Below are positions 49,202 through 58,728 of a stretch of 64,000 nt of DNA, piece by piece. The DNA is from Kordiimonas lipolytica (GTDB lineage: Bacteria > Pseudomonadota > Alphaproteobacteria > Sphingomonadales > Kordiimonadaceae). Location of the stretch: contig NZ_LRUB01000002.1 of NCBI RefSeq assembly GCF_001550065.1, positions 429,925 through 493,924 of the forward strand, in the 5' to 3' direction. The notes beneath the pieces are model-generated. The model had not been told where the DNA came from. It searched no databases and saw nothing but the letters and a program-made list of their open reading frames with translations. Position numbers and translations under genes: made by a program. The first letter of the stretch is position 1. Each line of letters begins with the position of its first letter.

Positions 49202-50950
49202 ATGCGTATGCTGCGTATTTTTGTGGCCCTGGTAGCCGCGTTTGGGGTGATGGCTAGTGCCACTTGGGCCGACACAAGTGCCCCTATCATTGTTTATGAC
49301 ACCCAGTTTCACCCAACCATAGCCCGGAACGGGATGGTGGTGAGCCAGGAGACTTTTGCTTCTGAAGCAGGCAGAGAAATCCTTGAAAAGGGCGGTAATG
49401 TGGTGGATGCGGCGGTGGCCACGGGGTTTGCCTTGGCCGTTACCCACCCACAGGCCGGTAACCTGGGTGGCGGCGGCTTCATGATGATCTACCTTCGGGC
49501 GGAAGACCGGGTGATAGCGCTGGATTACCGCGAGATGGCGCCCGCGGCGGCCCACAGGGATATGTTCCTCGATGAAAACGGCGATGTAGATGACAATCTC
49601 GTACAATACACGATGAAGGCCAGTGGTGTCCCAGGGACAGTGATGGGCCTGACGACAGCCCTTGAGAAATACGGCACCATGTCCCTCGCGGATGTGATGG
49701 CCCCGGCTATCAGACTTGCGGAAGAGGGCTTCCCGATGACATGGGCTTTGAATGAGTCGCTCGGGCGCTATGCAAAGCGCCTGAAGGCAGACCCGGAAAG
49801 CGCCAAAAACTATTTTAAGCCGGATGGCTCCCTTTATGAAGCTGGGGAGATTTTCCGCCAGCCTGATCTGGCAGAAACGCTGAAAATTATCGCAGCCAAG
49901 GGTGCTGCCGGGTTTTATGAAGGCCCGGTTGCCGACAAGCTCATCTCGGCAATGGAGGCGCAGGGCGGCATCATGACCCATGAAGACCTGAAGAAATATC
50001 GCGTGGTCGAGCGTACGCCACTCACGAGCAGTTACCGCGGGTATCAGATTGTTTCCATGCCGCCGCCATCGTCTGGCGGAGTGCATGTGATACAAATGCT
50101 GAATGTTCTGGAAGGCTGGGACATGAAATCGCTTGGCCATAATAGTGCGGCCTATATTCACCGGCTGACGGAAAGCATGAAATATGCCTATGCGGATCGT
50201 TCAAAATATCTGGGAGACCCGGACTATTTCGATGTGCCGGTCAAGACGCTAACCAGCAAAGAATACGCAGCTGATATCAGGGGCAAGATCAATCTCGATC
50301 GCGCAACACCCTCGACAGAAATCGCACCCGCGCAAAACCTTCCGGAAGAAAGCAACGATACCACGCATTTCTCGGTGATGGACAAGGCAGGCAACATGGT
50401 TTCCAACACCTACACGCTGAACTACACCTACGGCAACGGTCATTCGGTGCCAGGTGCGGGGTTCCTGCTGAACAACGAGATGGATGATTTTTCTGCTAAG
50501 CCGGGTATGCCGAACGGCTATGGCTTGCTGGGTGGGGAAGCCAATTCCATCGAGCCGGGCAAGCGCCCCTTGAGTTCCATGACACCGACTTTCCTTTTCA
50601 AGGATGGAGAGCCGGTTATGGCGACCGGCAGCCCAGGCGGGTCTACTATTATCACAGTTGTTTTGCAGACAATCCTGAATGTGATGGAGTTTGACATGAA
50701 TGTGCAGGCCGCAGTCAACATGCCGCGCATTCACCACCAGTGGTATCCTGACCGTTTGTTCCTGGAACCGGGTCATTCGGTTGATACTCGCCGCATGCTG
50801 GGGCAGATGGGGCATAAGGTGAAGACGGGGGCCAATGAAGCTTGGGATACCGTTCTTGGCTCTGCCCAGTCCCTCGCCCGTTCGGTGGATGGCCTGATCC
50901 TGGGGGCCGCTGATCCGCGCAGACCGGGCTCCTTTGCCGCTGGGTACTAG
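49202..50950 (+). CDS. ggt: gamma-glutamyltransferase
   Basis: A 582-residue periplasmic enzyme with signal peptide (to about residue 24). It cleaves glutathione and other gamma-glutamyl compounds and autoprocesses at Thr387 ('SNDTTHFSVMD'), which becomes the N-terminal nucleophile of the small subunit. Further motifs are 'NVVDAAVATGFALAVTHP' with 'GNLGGGGFM', and 'RPLSSMTPT'. The ATG at 49202 or 49208 is the likely start. A clear terminator follows. Confidence 0.93.
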   Translation: MRMLRIFVALVAAFGVMASATWADTSAPIIVYDTQFHPTIARNGMVVSQETFASEAGREILEKGGNVVDAAVATGFALAVTHPQAGNLGGGGFMMIYLRAEDRVIALDYREMAPAAAHRDMFLDENGDVDDNLVQYTMKASGVPGTVMGLTTALEKYGTMSLADVMAPAIRLAEEGFPMTWALNESLGRYAKRLKADPESAKNYFKPDGSLYEAGEIFRQPDLAETLKIIAAKGAAGFYEGPVADKLISAMEAQGGIMTHEDLKKYRVVERTPLTSSYRGYQIVSMPPPSSGGVHVIQMLNVLEGWDMKSLGHNSAAYIHRLTESMKYAYADRSKYLGDPDYFDVPVKTLTSKEYAADIRGKINLDRATPSTEIAPAQNLPEESNDTTHFSVMDKAGNMVSNTYTLNYTYGNGHSVPGAGFLLNNEMDDFSAKPGMPNGYGLLGGEANSIEPGKRPLSSMTPTFLFKDGEPVMATGSPGGSTIITVVLQTILNVMEFDMNVQAAVNMPRIHHQWYPDRLFLEPGHSVDTRRMLGQMGHKVKTGANEAWDTVLGSAQSLARSVDGLILGAADPRRPGSFAAGY

Positions 50951-50965
50951 CGGCAGCTTCACAAA

Positions 50966-51003
50966 GAGAAAGGCCACCGGACATCCGGTGGCCTTTCTTT
51001 GTT
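50966..51003. terminator. bidirectional intrinsic terminator
   Basis: AAAGGCCACCGG-ACAT-CCGGTGGCCTTT followed by CTTTGTTT on the plus strand and by CTCTTTGTG on the minus strand. Serves the convergent ggt and RND genes. Confidence 0.9.
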
Positions 51004-51020
51004 TCGCCATGCTGTGCAGC

Positions 51021-54000
51021 CTATTCGGCCTGTGCAGGTGCTTCTTTCTTGGGTTTGCCCTGGAAAATGCGTTTTATCGCCGCCCATAGGCGCCGGAACA
51101 TGGCACCGATGTCCAGCCCGATAGCGAACAGGGCCGGTACCATCAGAAGCGTCACAAAGAAGGCAATCAGGACGCCGCCTGCCAGTGCAACAACCACCGG
51201 CTTCAGGAAGGCCGCCTGGATCGACTGCTCCAGCATCATTGGTACCAGACCAACGAAAGTAGTGACAGACGTCAGCAGGATTGGGCGGAAGCGAGCAACG
51301 CCTGCTTCCACGATCGCCTCAATTGGCTTCATGCCTCGTTCGCGTAGCTTGTTGCAATAGTCCATCAAGACAAGGTTGTCGTTGATCACAACCCCTGCAG
51401 CGGCCGCAATACCGAAGTAGCTGAAGATGCCCAGTGTCATGTCCGTTGCAAGGTGGCCCAGGAATGCGCCCACAATCGCATATGGGATCGCGATCATGAT
51501 CGCAAAGGGTTGCCAGTAGCTTTTGAAGGCTACCGCCAGCATCATATACATGATGAAGAAAGCCATGCCGTACAGTTTGGCGATCTCGATCAGGAATTTC
51601 TGCTGTCCTTGCGCCTGGCCAATTGGCTCACGGTTCACGCCGGGATACTTCTTCTCCCAAGACGGGAAGAAATTTTTCTCAAGGTCCTTCATGATGTCAT
51701 CACGAACGCTTGTCTTGAGATCGGCACTGACACGGGCCGCACGGCTCATGTTCCAGCGGTTGATCGCGGTAATGCCTGGGGCATATTCGAGATCTGCAAT
51801 TGCCAGCAGCGGCACCTCTTTACCATCAGACGTCCGAACACGGAAATCTTTCAGGCTTTCAATGGTGCGACGGCTTTCCCGTGGATAGCGAACCATGACT
51901 TTTACGTCCTGGCCCTCACGTGGGATGCGCTGTGCTTCAACGCCATAGTATGCCTGGCGAACCTGTGTCGATACATCCGCAAGTGTCAGGCCAAGCTTTT
52001 CGGCGCCGGGCTTGAGTTCAAGGCGGATTTCCTCAGACGCACCGGAAAGGTTGTTCCGCACATCATAGAGGGCATCATAAGTGCGCAGCTGTGATTCAAG
52101 ATCGTCAACCGCATCGCGCAGGATGTCGAGGTCAGGGTGACGAACCGACAGCTCAAAGCCCGGGCTGTTGTTGCCGTCCTGGTATTCCACGGAAACAGAC
52201 TTGGCATCAGGTACATCGCCCATCAGTTCGCGAAGGCGGATAGCAGCCTCTTTTGTCGTCATCTCCCGTTTTTCTGGTGGAGCCAGCTTCACAATCGCCA
52301 GAACGCTGTCACGGCGAGACCGGGTATACCAGTTCTCAATAAGGTGGCCTTCCCCATCGCTCAGCTGTTCAACCTCTTCCACCAGAGCCTTTTCGGCGTT
52401 CTGAAGCTGTTCGAGGATTTCCAGTGCCCGATTATAGGACGCCCCTTCCGGCATGGTCACATTGACCCTGATTTCGTCGCTATCGAATTCCGGATCCCAG
52501 CCTTGCTTGATATAGCCTAGGCTGTTGAGCGCGAAGCCGACGATCAGGACAAAGATGAAGATAGAGAACGTCAGATACCGGCGATTTACAGCCCACTCGC
52601 CGATGCCGCGATAATGGCGTTGGGCGAAGTTGGTGATGCCACCGGAAATCTTCTTTTGGAAGCGGCTGAAACGACCCAGATTGGTGCGGGGTTTCAGGTG
52701 CGACAGGTGAGCCGGCAGGATCAAGAGCGATTCAACCAGCGAGAAGGTCAGCGCCGTTACCACAACCCAGGTAATGTGCCGCGTGAATTCAGCGGTGTTG
52801 CCACCGACGGCAACCCAGGGCAGGAAAGCGATGATGGTGGTCAAAACGGCGAAAATCACCGGTTTGGCCACAAGCTGTGTGCCGAATACAGAAGCGGTTA
52901 TGCCGCCTCCGGTTTTCTGGCTTTCAGAGTGAATGCTTTCACCTACGACGATCGCATCATCAACCACAATCCCCAACACCAGAAGGAAGGCAAAGGTGGA
53001 CAGCATGTTGATGGAAACACCAAGCGCTGGCAGGAACACGAATGCACCCGCATAAGCGGTGGCGATACCGATGGATACCCAGAAGGCCACAATGGGCCGC
53101 AGAGTGAGCATCAGCACGATCAGAACGAGGATGAGACCCCAGAAGGCAGAACCGCCGATGGTTTCCATCCGCCCCTGGAAGGCTTCGTTATTGTCGGTCC
53201 AGAGTGTCAGTTTCGCACCCGTGGGCAGGCTTTCTGTACGCTCCTTGATCCATTTATTCACGGACTGTGACGCCGTCACGATGTCCATGGTTTCTGTGGT
53301 CATTACCTGCAGAAGCACAGCAGGCTCACCGTTCAGGGTTGCCAGGATTTCATTATCCTCGAACCCGTCAATAACGGTTGCCACGTCGCCAACGCGAATG
53401 GTGCCACCGTCATTGGTTTGGCGAACAATGATGGAAGCGAAGTCATGCTTGTTGTCAGCCATGTTCCGCGTCGTAATATTGAACTCACCGGCACTGGTGC
53501 GAACCGTGCCGCTTGAAGAATTCAACGAGTTATTGCGGATTGCGTTGGCAACTTGGGCAAAGCTCAGGTTGTAGCGGCGAAGCTGCTCTTCGCTCACCTC
53601 GATTGAGACTTCTTCGTTGCGAACGCCAAACAGTTCAACAAGGTTCACGGCATCAAGCTGAGCCGCTTCACGGCGTAGCTTTTCAGCCAGCCGTTTCAGT
53701 TCACGTTCCCCAAGGTCACCGTGTACTGCAATGCGGATATATTCGTCCCTGTTGACCCACTGCTGAACCCGAGGAGGTTCAATGTCACGTGGGAAACTGG
53801 AAATGGAATCGACCCGGATCTTCACGTCGTTCATGAACTGGGTGAAGTCGACATTCTCTTCCGCAAGGATGTAGATGCCGCCGAAACCTTCCTGGGACGT
53901 TGACCGCACCCACTGGATGTTATCCAGGTCGCGAACCGATTCCTCGACCCGCGCGACAATCTGTTCCTCAATCTCAACGGGGCTGGCGCCAGGCCAGGCC

Positions 54001-54149
54001 ACTTCGATTTGCAGACCAGGAAAACGGACGGTCGGGAACATTTCCCGTTCCATGGAGAAGTAGCCAACGATACCGGCCAAGAAGATACCGATCATCAGCA
54101 GGTTGGCAGCAACGGAATTGCGTGCCCACCATTCAATAAGCTTATTCAT
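51021..54149 (-). CDS. RND-family efflux transporter permease
   Basis: A 1042-residue RND pump with 12 transmembrane helices and two large periplasmic loops. It starts 'IEWWARNSVAANLLMI' and has the 'PGASPVEIEEQIVARVEESV' motif of HAE-type pumps, 'GIVVDDAIVVGESIHSES' in TM4 and 'GVVINDNLVLMDYC' in TM10. It forms an inner membrane proton-driven exporter with the upstream adaptor gene, 12 bases away. No outer membrane factor gene is in the window. Substrates unknown. Confidence 0.93.
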   Translation of the reverse strand: MNKLIEWWARNSVAANLLMIGIFLAGIVGYFSMEREMFPTVRFPGLQIEVAWPGASPVEIEEQIVARVEESVRDLDNIQWVRSTSQEGFGGIYILAEENVDFTQFMNDVKIRVDSISSFPRDIEPPRVQQWVNRDEYIRIAVHGDLGERELKRLAEKLRREAAQLDAVNLVELFGVRNEEVSIEVSEEQLRRYNLSFAQVANAIRNNSLNSSSGTVRTSAGEFNITTRNMADNKHDFASIIVRQTNDGGTIRVGDVATVIDGFEDNEILATLNGEPAVLLQVMTTETMDIVTASQSVNKWIKERTESLPTGAKLTLWTDNNEAFQGRMETIGGSAFWGLILVLIVLMLTLRPIVAFWVSIGIATAYAGAFVFLPALGVSINMLSTFAFLLVLGIVVDDAIVVGESIHSESQKTGGGITASVFGTQLVAKPVIFAVLTTIIAFLPWVAVGGNTAEFTRHITWVVVTALTFSLVESLLILPAHLSHLKPRTNLGRFSRFQKKISGGITNFAQRHYRGIGEWAVNRRYLTFSIFIFVLIVGFALNSLGYIKQGWDPEFDSDEIRVNVTMPEGASYNRALEILEQLQNAEKALVEEVEQLSDGEGHLIENWYTRSRRDSVLAIVKLAPPEKREMTTKEAAIRLRELMGDVPDAKSVSVEYQDGNNSPGFELSVRHPDLDILRDAVDDLESQLRTYDALYDVRNNLSGASEEIRLELKPGAEKLGLTLADVSTQVRQAYYGVEAQRIPREGQDVKVMVRYPRESRRTIESLKDFRVRTSDGKEVPLLAIADLEYAPGITAINRWNMSRAARVSADLKTSVRDDIMKDLEKNFFPSWEKKYPGVNREPIGQAQGQQKFLIEIAKLYGMAFFIMYMMLAVAFKSYWQPFAIMIAIPYAIVGAFLGHLATDMTLGIFSYFGIAAAAGVVINDNLVLMDYCNKLRERGMKPIEAIVEAGVARFRPILLTSVTTFVGLVPMMLEQSIQAAFLKPVVVALAGGVLIAFFVTLLMVPALFAIGLDIGAMFRRLWAAIKRIFQGKPKKEAPAQAE

Positions 54150-54161
54150 GCTGGCCCCCTC

Positions 54162-55349
54162 TTAACGCGACGCGTTATCTAGGTTCTGTGCGCTACGCTC
54201 GATGGCCTGTACAGCCATACCTTCATACGCGGCGCGGACAGGCGACGTGACAACTTTATCGCCAGGCGCCACGCCTGCCGACACAAAGACACGATCCACA
54301 GATGTCGACAGGACTTCGACAGTCTTGATTTCAAGCTTGTTGTCTTTGATCACATAGACCTTGTCTTCGCTCCTGAGAGCGTCGCGAGGCATCACCAGAG
54401 CATTCTGTGGCACAACCCCTTTGATCTCGGCATTGACAAACAGGCCGACAGCCATTGGCATGCCTTTTTCGTCTACTGAAAGGCCATAAGGGTCCAATAC
54501 TTCGGCGACCGCATACATCAGTCGGGTTTGTTGATCCACCGAGGCATGGGTGCGCACAATGCGGCCCGTCCAAGTGTGAGCTTCACCGCCCATTGTCGCG
54601 CTGAAAGTCACAGCGGGCGCGTTGTCAGCGGTTGCGACGAAGCCAAGTGGCAGGTCAAGCTCAGTCAGTTGGCTATCGGTCAGCGGCAGGCGAACTTCCA
54701 CTTTATCTGTTGCGAACACGCGGCCCAGTTCAGTGCCGACATTCACGAATTGGCCAACACCGACCTTGCGTTCCAGAACGCGGCCCGCAAAAGGCACCTT
54801 GATCTGGGTGCGGTCCAAATTCAGTTTGGCTTTTTCAAGGTCAGCTTCAGCTGCACGCAATTTCGCCTGGGCTTCGGCAACCTGTGGCTGGTTCAGGGCG
54901 AGGGGCGTTGGCTCGCCATCCTTAACCCAATCCTGCCACTGCTTTTTCTTGATGCGCGCATCTGCGAGCTCTTGCTCAAGCCTTACGCGGGCTTCAGCAA
55001 CCCGGGCTTCCGCGCTGGTTACTGCCAGGCGGTAATCTGAGTCATCAATCTGGATCAGTGTGTCGCCTGCATGAAACCCGGCGCCTTCAGCAAACGACTC
55101 TGAAATCGAAATGATGCGCCCCGACACTTGTGGTGTCAGGTCTACCTCTGTTTTCGGGCGAACCTCGCCCTGTGTGCGCACAGACAAGGCAACGCGCTCT
55201 GCACGTACTTCGTCAACGTGCAGCGAAACGGGTCGCGGCGCTTCTTGTTTCTTTTCCGGGGCATCTTTGGCTGCAGCAAGTACCATAACAGAACCAATGG
55301 CAGCCGCCAGCACCATTCCAGGTGCGGCAATCTTAAGAATCTTCCTCAC
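54162..55349 (-). CDS. RND efflux periplasmic adaptor subunit
   Basis: A 395-residue membrane fusion protein: N-terminal hydrophobic segment, biotinyl-lipoyl half domains, a coiled-coil hairpin at about residues 95-165 ('AEARVAEARVRLEQELADAR', 'AEAQAKLRAAEADLEKAKLN') and barrel domains. The GTG at 55349 (GAGGA 6 bases upstream) is preferred because a longer frame would start inside one of the three palindromes. It is the first gene of the RND operon. Confidence 0.9.
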   Translation of the reverse strand: MRKILKIAAPGMVLAAAIGSVMVLAAAKDAPEKKQEAPRPVSLHVDEVRAERVALSVRTQGEVRPKTEVDLTPQVSGRIISISESFAEGAGFHAGDTLIQIDDSDYRLAVTSAEARVAEARVRLEQELADARIKKKQWQDWVKDGEPTPLALNQPQVAEAQAKLRAAEADLEKAKLNLDRTQIKVPFAGRVLERKVGVGQFVNVGTELGRVFATDKVEVRLPLTDSQLTELDLPLGFVATADNAPAVTFSATMGGEAHTWTGRIVRTHASVDQQTRLMYAVAEVLDPYGLSVDEKGMPMAVGLFVNAEIKGVVPQNALVMPRDALRSEDKVYVIKDNKLEIKTVEVLSTSVDRVFVSAGVAPGDKVVTSPVRAAYEGMAVQAIERSAQNLDNASR

Positions 55350-55371
55350 GTCATCCTCGCGTTTTTTCTGT

Positions 55372-55435
55372 GTGACTTGCGTCACTTGTCGTTATTGTGT
55401 GGCTTATGCCACTTATATATCGTGGCTTATGCCAC
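55372..55435. promoter_or_regulatory. array of three 14-bp palindromic operators
   Basis: GTGACTTGCGTCAC (55372-55385), GTGGCTTATGCCAC (55399-55412) and GTGGCTTATGCCAC (55422-55435), each followed by TT: consensus GTGRC-TTRY-GYCAC. They lie just upstream of the RND adaptor start, at steps of 27 and 23 bp, in the 230-base region shared with the divergent ABC operon. They look like binding sites for a dimeric repressor or activator; no regulator gene is adjacent. Confidence 0.75.
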
Positions 55436-55579
55436 TTGTTCTATGGTTTCCCATATATACTAATAAGATATAGTTTGTCACGGCATTAATTTTAAGGGGA
55501 AAGCGGAAAAAGGGGCGAACTTTGTGCGACTTTTCGTCGTCTTTAGCAGGTGAATGCCATGCTTTAAGTCTGCTATGGT

Positions 55580-56317
55580 ATGGAAGATTCAGAATGGGGC
55601 CAGATGCTGAATTCCGGGACATGCTTTGAAGTTACAGGCTTGACCAAGATTTATGGGGAAGGCTCGGCCCAGGTGCGCGCGCTCAGGGGTGTGGACCTGA
55701 CAATCGAGATGGGCGAAGTGATCGTTCTTCTTGGGCCATCCGGCAGCGGCAAATCCACCCTTTTGAACATCCTTGGCGGGCTTGACACGCCAACGGACGG
55801 ACACGTTCTCTATAAGGGCAATGATTTGACCACCATGACCGACCGGGAACTCACCAGCTATCGGCGTGACAATATCGGGTTCGTTTTCCAGAACTACAAT
55901 CTGATGCCCGGGCTAACGGCCGAGGAAAACGTGGAACTGGTGACCGAAATCGCGGCCCATCCGCTGAAGGCCGCAGACGCGCTTCATCTGGTTGGCCTTG
56001 GCGAGCGGCTCAAGCATTTCCCCAGCGAGCTTTCGGGCGGCGAGCAGCAGCGTGTGGCCATTGCGCGCGCCATCGCAAAGCGCCCTAGTGTGCTGTTCTG
56101 CGATGAACCAACCGGGGCACTTGATTCGACAACAAGCCTGAAAGTGCTGAATGCGCTGAACCGTGTCGTGGAGGAACTTGGCACCACCATGCTGATGGTG
56201 ACCCACCACCAGGGCATTGCGCCGCTGGCGCACCGGGTGCTGCATTTCAAGGATGGCAGCATCGACCGCGAAGTGGTTAACGAGACGCGCGCCAAGCCGG
56301 AGGATATCCATCTATGA
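55580..56317 (+). CDS. MacB/LolD-type ABC transporter ATPase
   Basis: A 245-residue ATPase (or 237 if the ATG at 55604 is used). Walker A 'GPSGSGKST', 'GFVFQNYNLMPGLTAEENV' Q-loop region, signature 'LSGGEQQRVAIARAI' and Walker B 'LFCDEPTGALD' place it with the LolD/MacB/FtsE group. It overlaps the permease gene by 4 bases and with the adaptor forms a tripartite exporter. Confidence 0.9.
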   Translation: MEDSEWGQMLNSGTCFEVTGLTKIYGEGSAQVRALRGVDLTIEMGEVIVLLGPSGSGKSTLLNILGGLDTPTDGHVLYKGNDLTTMTDRELTSYRRDNIGFVFQNYNLMPGLTAEENVELVTEIAAHPLKAADALHLVGLGERLKHFPSELSGGEQQRVAIARAIAKRPSVLFCDEPTGALDSTTSLKVLNALNRVVEELGTTMLMVTHHQGIAPLAHRVLHFKDGSIDREVVNETRAKPEDIHL

Positions 56318-58698
56318 TCCGCAGCCGTCTCATCACGCTTTTCAAGCCACTGAACCGCAAGCTCCTGCGCGACATCAATCTGATGTGGGGCCAGGTGCTG
56401 GCCGTCAGCCTTGTGCTGGGGTGCGGGGTGGCCATCTATGTGATGATGAATGGCACGTTGGCATCACTCAAGGATACGCTGACGGCATACTATAGCCGCT
56501 ACGCCATGGCTGACGTTTGGGCGCCCGCGCGTCGCGCGCCCCTGCAGGAGCTGGAGCATCTGAAGAACATCCCTGGCGTGCGGCTTGCCGAAGGCCGCAT
56601 CGCTGTGGGCGGGATATTGGATATGCCGCTTGAGGCGGAGCCTGTGCGTGCAAAAATCGTGTCCCTGCCGGATGGCCGGATGCCGCGTATCAACTCGCTT
56701 TACCTCAAGGCTGGAAGCCTGCCCGAGCATAGTTCCGAGCAGGTGGTGATAGCGGACGACTTCGCCGAAGCTCACAATCTGCGTGTGGGTGATCAGATCG
56801 CGGCGACGCTCTATGGTGTCAGGCGAACGCTCAAGATTTCCGGCATTGCGCTGGCGCCTGAGTTTATCTACTCGATCGCGCCTGGCGAAATGATCCCCAA
56901 TGCCCGGCGCTATGCCATCATGTGGATGGGGTATGAGGCACTGGGGCATGCCTACAATATGGATGGCGCCTTCAATGAAGCTGTCTTTCTGTTGGATCGC
57001 AGCGCCAGCGTGCCTGAAGTGCTGGCAAAAATCGACGTTGTTTTGGACCGCTATGGCGGTATCGGCGCCTACCACCGTGACGATCAGCTGTCGGACGAAT
57101 TCCTGCAAAGCGAGTTTACCCAGCTTGATACGCTTGGCGGCTTGTTGCCGCCGATCTTCCTGGGGGTGGCCGCTTTTTTGCTGAATATGGTGGTGACCCG
57201 GATCGTGGAGCAGGAGCGCGAACAGATCGGCCTGATGAAGGCTTTCGGTTACCGCCCGGCGGCGATTGTCTGGCACTATTTGCGTTTTGCTGGAATCATC
57301 GTGCTTCTTGGCGTGCTCGGGGGCTGGTTTGCGGGATACCGCATGGGGGGCGGCATGGCCAGCATCTATCAGGACTTTTACAAGTTCCCGATTTTGATCT
57401 TCGATCCCGGTGTGGGGATTTATCTGCGGGCGGCTGTGTTCGCTGTCGTTGCTGGCGTGCTTGGTGTGCTGCTGGCTGTCAGGAAGACCATTTCGCTCAG
57501 GCCTGCGGTTGCCATGGCGCCGCCGCCCCCGACCGACTACAGCAAGCTTGGCTCGTTCGCCTCAAGGGCGCGCTGGATGGACCAGGGGATGCGCATGATT
57601 GTGCGTCACATCGCGCGCTGGCCCGGCCGTTCGTCCCTGACCTGCCTTGGGGTGGCCATGGGCATGGCTATCATGATCGGTGCGCAAAGTGGCCAGGATG
57701 CGGTTAACCTCATGATCGCGACACAGTTCGAACTTGTCAGCCGGCAGGATCTTACGGTTGCTTTCACCGAAAAACAGGACCCGGTGGTTATCAATGACCT
57801 GATGGCGCTAGACGGCGTGATCGCAGCGGAACCTTTCCTGTCCGCGCCTTCAACTATCAAATATGGCCACCGTTATCGCCACCAGGGGGTGATGGGGGTG
57901 GTGCAGAACGCTGATCTGAATGTGTTGATCAATGAGAATGACCAGGCTGTCAATCCCGCCCCCCGTGGGGTGACCTTATCCGACAGCCTGGCAACAGCGC
58001 TTGCTGCAAAACCAGGTGATATGGTGACGATTGATTTCAAGGATGGGCTGAGGAAATCAGAACGTCTGCCGGTGATGAAGGTGGTGCCCACCTATCTGGG
58101 CACACCCGCCTATATGGATATCGATGACCTGTCGGCGCTGTTGCGGGAAGGCGACCGCGTGTCAGGAGCTTATCTGATGGTGGATGCGCGCGAGCAGAAC
58201 AGAATCTACAGCCTGCTGAAGGATATGCCCACAGTGGCGGCAGTGTCGACGAACCAGTCGTCGCGGAAGTCCATGGCTGACACGATGGATGAAACCATGG
58301 GCACCATGACCTTCTTCAACTCGCTCTTTGCTAGCCTGATCGCCATCGGCGTGGTTTTTTCAGGTGCGCGCATATCCTTTTATGAGCGCCAGCGAGAGAT
58401 TGCGAGCTTGCGCGTCCTTGGTTTCACGGTTGGCGAAGTGAATGCCGTCCTTCTGGGTGAACTGGCGGTGCTGACCTTCCTGGCGCTGCCGATCGGTGCC
58501 TTCCTGGGGTATCAGCTTGCGCTCTTTATCCATTCGAGCATGAGCAGCGAGCTGTTCCGCGTTCCGACAACAGTTTCCAACTGGTCGTTTGCATATGCGA
58601 CGACCGTGATTATTCTGGCAGCGGTCGTATCTGCCGCCGTGATTGCAAGACAAGTGGCCAAGCTGAATTTGGTTATGGCCCTGAAAACGCGCGAATAA
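56314..58698 (+). CDS. ABC transporter permease with two FtsX domains
   Basis: A 794-residue permease with a transmembrane helix near the N-terminus ('LAVSLVLGCGVAIYVMMNG'), a large periplasmic MacB-like domain, then an FtsX three-helix unit, a second periplasmic domain and a second FtsX unit at the end. The duplicated arrangement resembles long FtsX-type exporters rather than 650-residue MacB. Between the ATPase and the adaptor, so probably exports lipids, peptides or drugs; substrate unknown. Confidence 0.88.
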   Translation: MIRSRLITLFKPLNRKLLRDINLMWGQVLAVSLVLGCGVAIYVMMNGTLASLKDTLTAYYSRYAMADVWAPARRAPLQELEHLKNIPGVRLAEGRIAVGGILDMPLEAEPVRAKIVSLPDGRMPRINSLYLKAGSLPEHSSEQVVIADDFAEAHNLRVGDQIAATLYGVRRTLKISGIALAPEFIYSIAPGEMIPNARRYAIMWMGYEALGHAYNMDGAFNEAVFLLDRSASVPEVLAKIDVVLDRYGGIGAYHRDDQLSDEFLQSEFTQLDTLGGLLPPIFLGVAAFLLNMVVTRIVEQEREQIGLMKAFGYRPAAIVWHYLRFAGIIVLLGVLGGWFAGYRMGGGMASIYQDFYKFPILIFDPGVGIYLRAAVFAVVAGVLGVLLAVRKTISLRPAVAMAPPPPTDYSKLGSFASRARWMDQGMRMIVRHIARWPGRSSLTCLGVAMGMAIMIGAQSGQDAVNLMIATQFELVSRQDLTVAFTEKQDPVVINDLMALDGVIAAEPFLSAPSTIKYGHRYRHQGVMGVVQNADLNVLINENDQAVNPAPRGVTLSDSLATALAAKPGDMVTIDFKDGLRKSERLPVMKVVPTYLGTPAYMDIDDLSALLREGDRVSGAYLMVDAREQNRIYSLLKDMPTVAAVSTNQSSRKSMADTMDETMGTMTFFNSLFASLIAIGVVFSGARISFYERQREIASLRVLGFTVGEVNAVLLGELAVLTFLALPIGAFLGYQLALFIHSSMSSELFRVPTTVSNWSFAYATTVIILAAVVSAAVIARQVAKLNLVMALKTRE

Positions 58699-58728
58699 TG
58701 ATAAAGCGTGAACGGAGAGGAAAATAAA

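Noticed and set aside
55372..55435. Palindromic repeats before the RND operon as an intrinsic terminator or RNA hairpin array
   Set aside because: Stems are only 5 bp with 4-base loops and no T-runs; identical repeats at helical steps near a promoter fit protein binding better.
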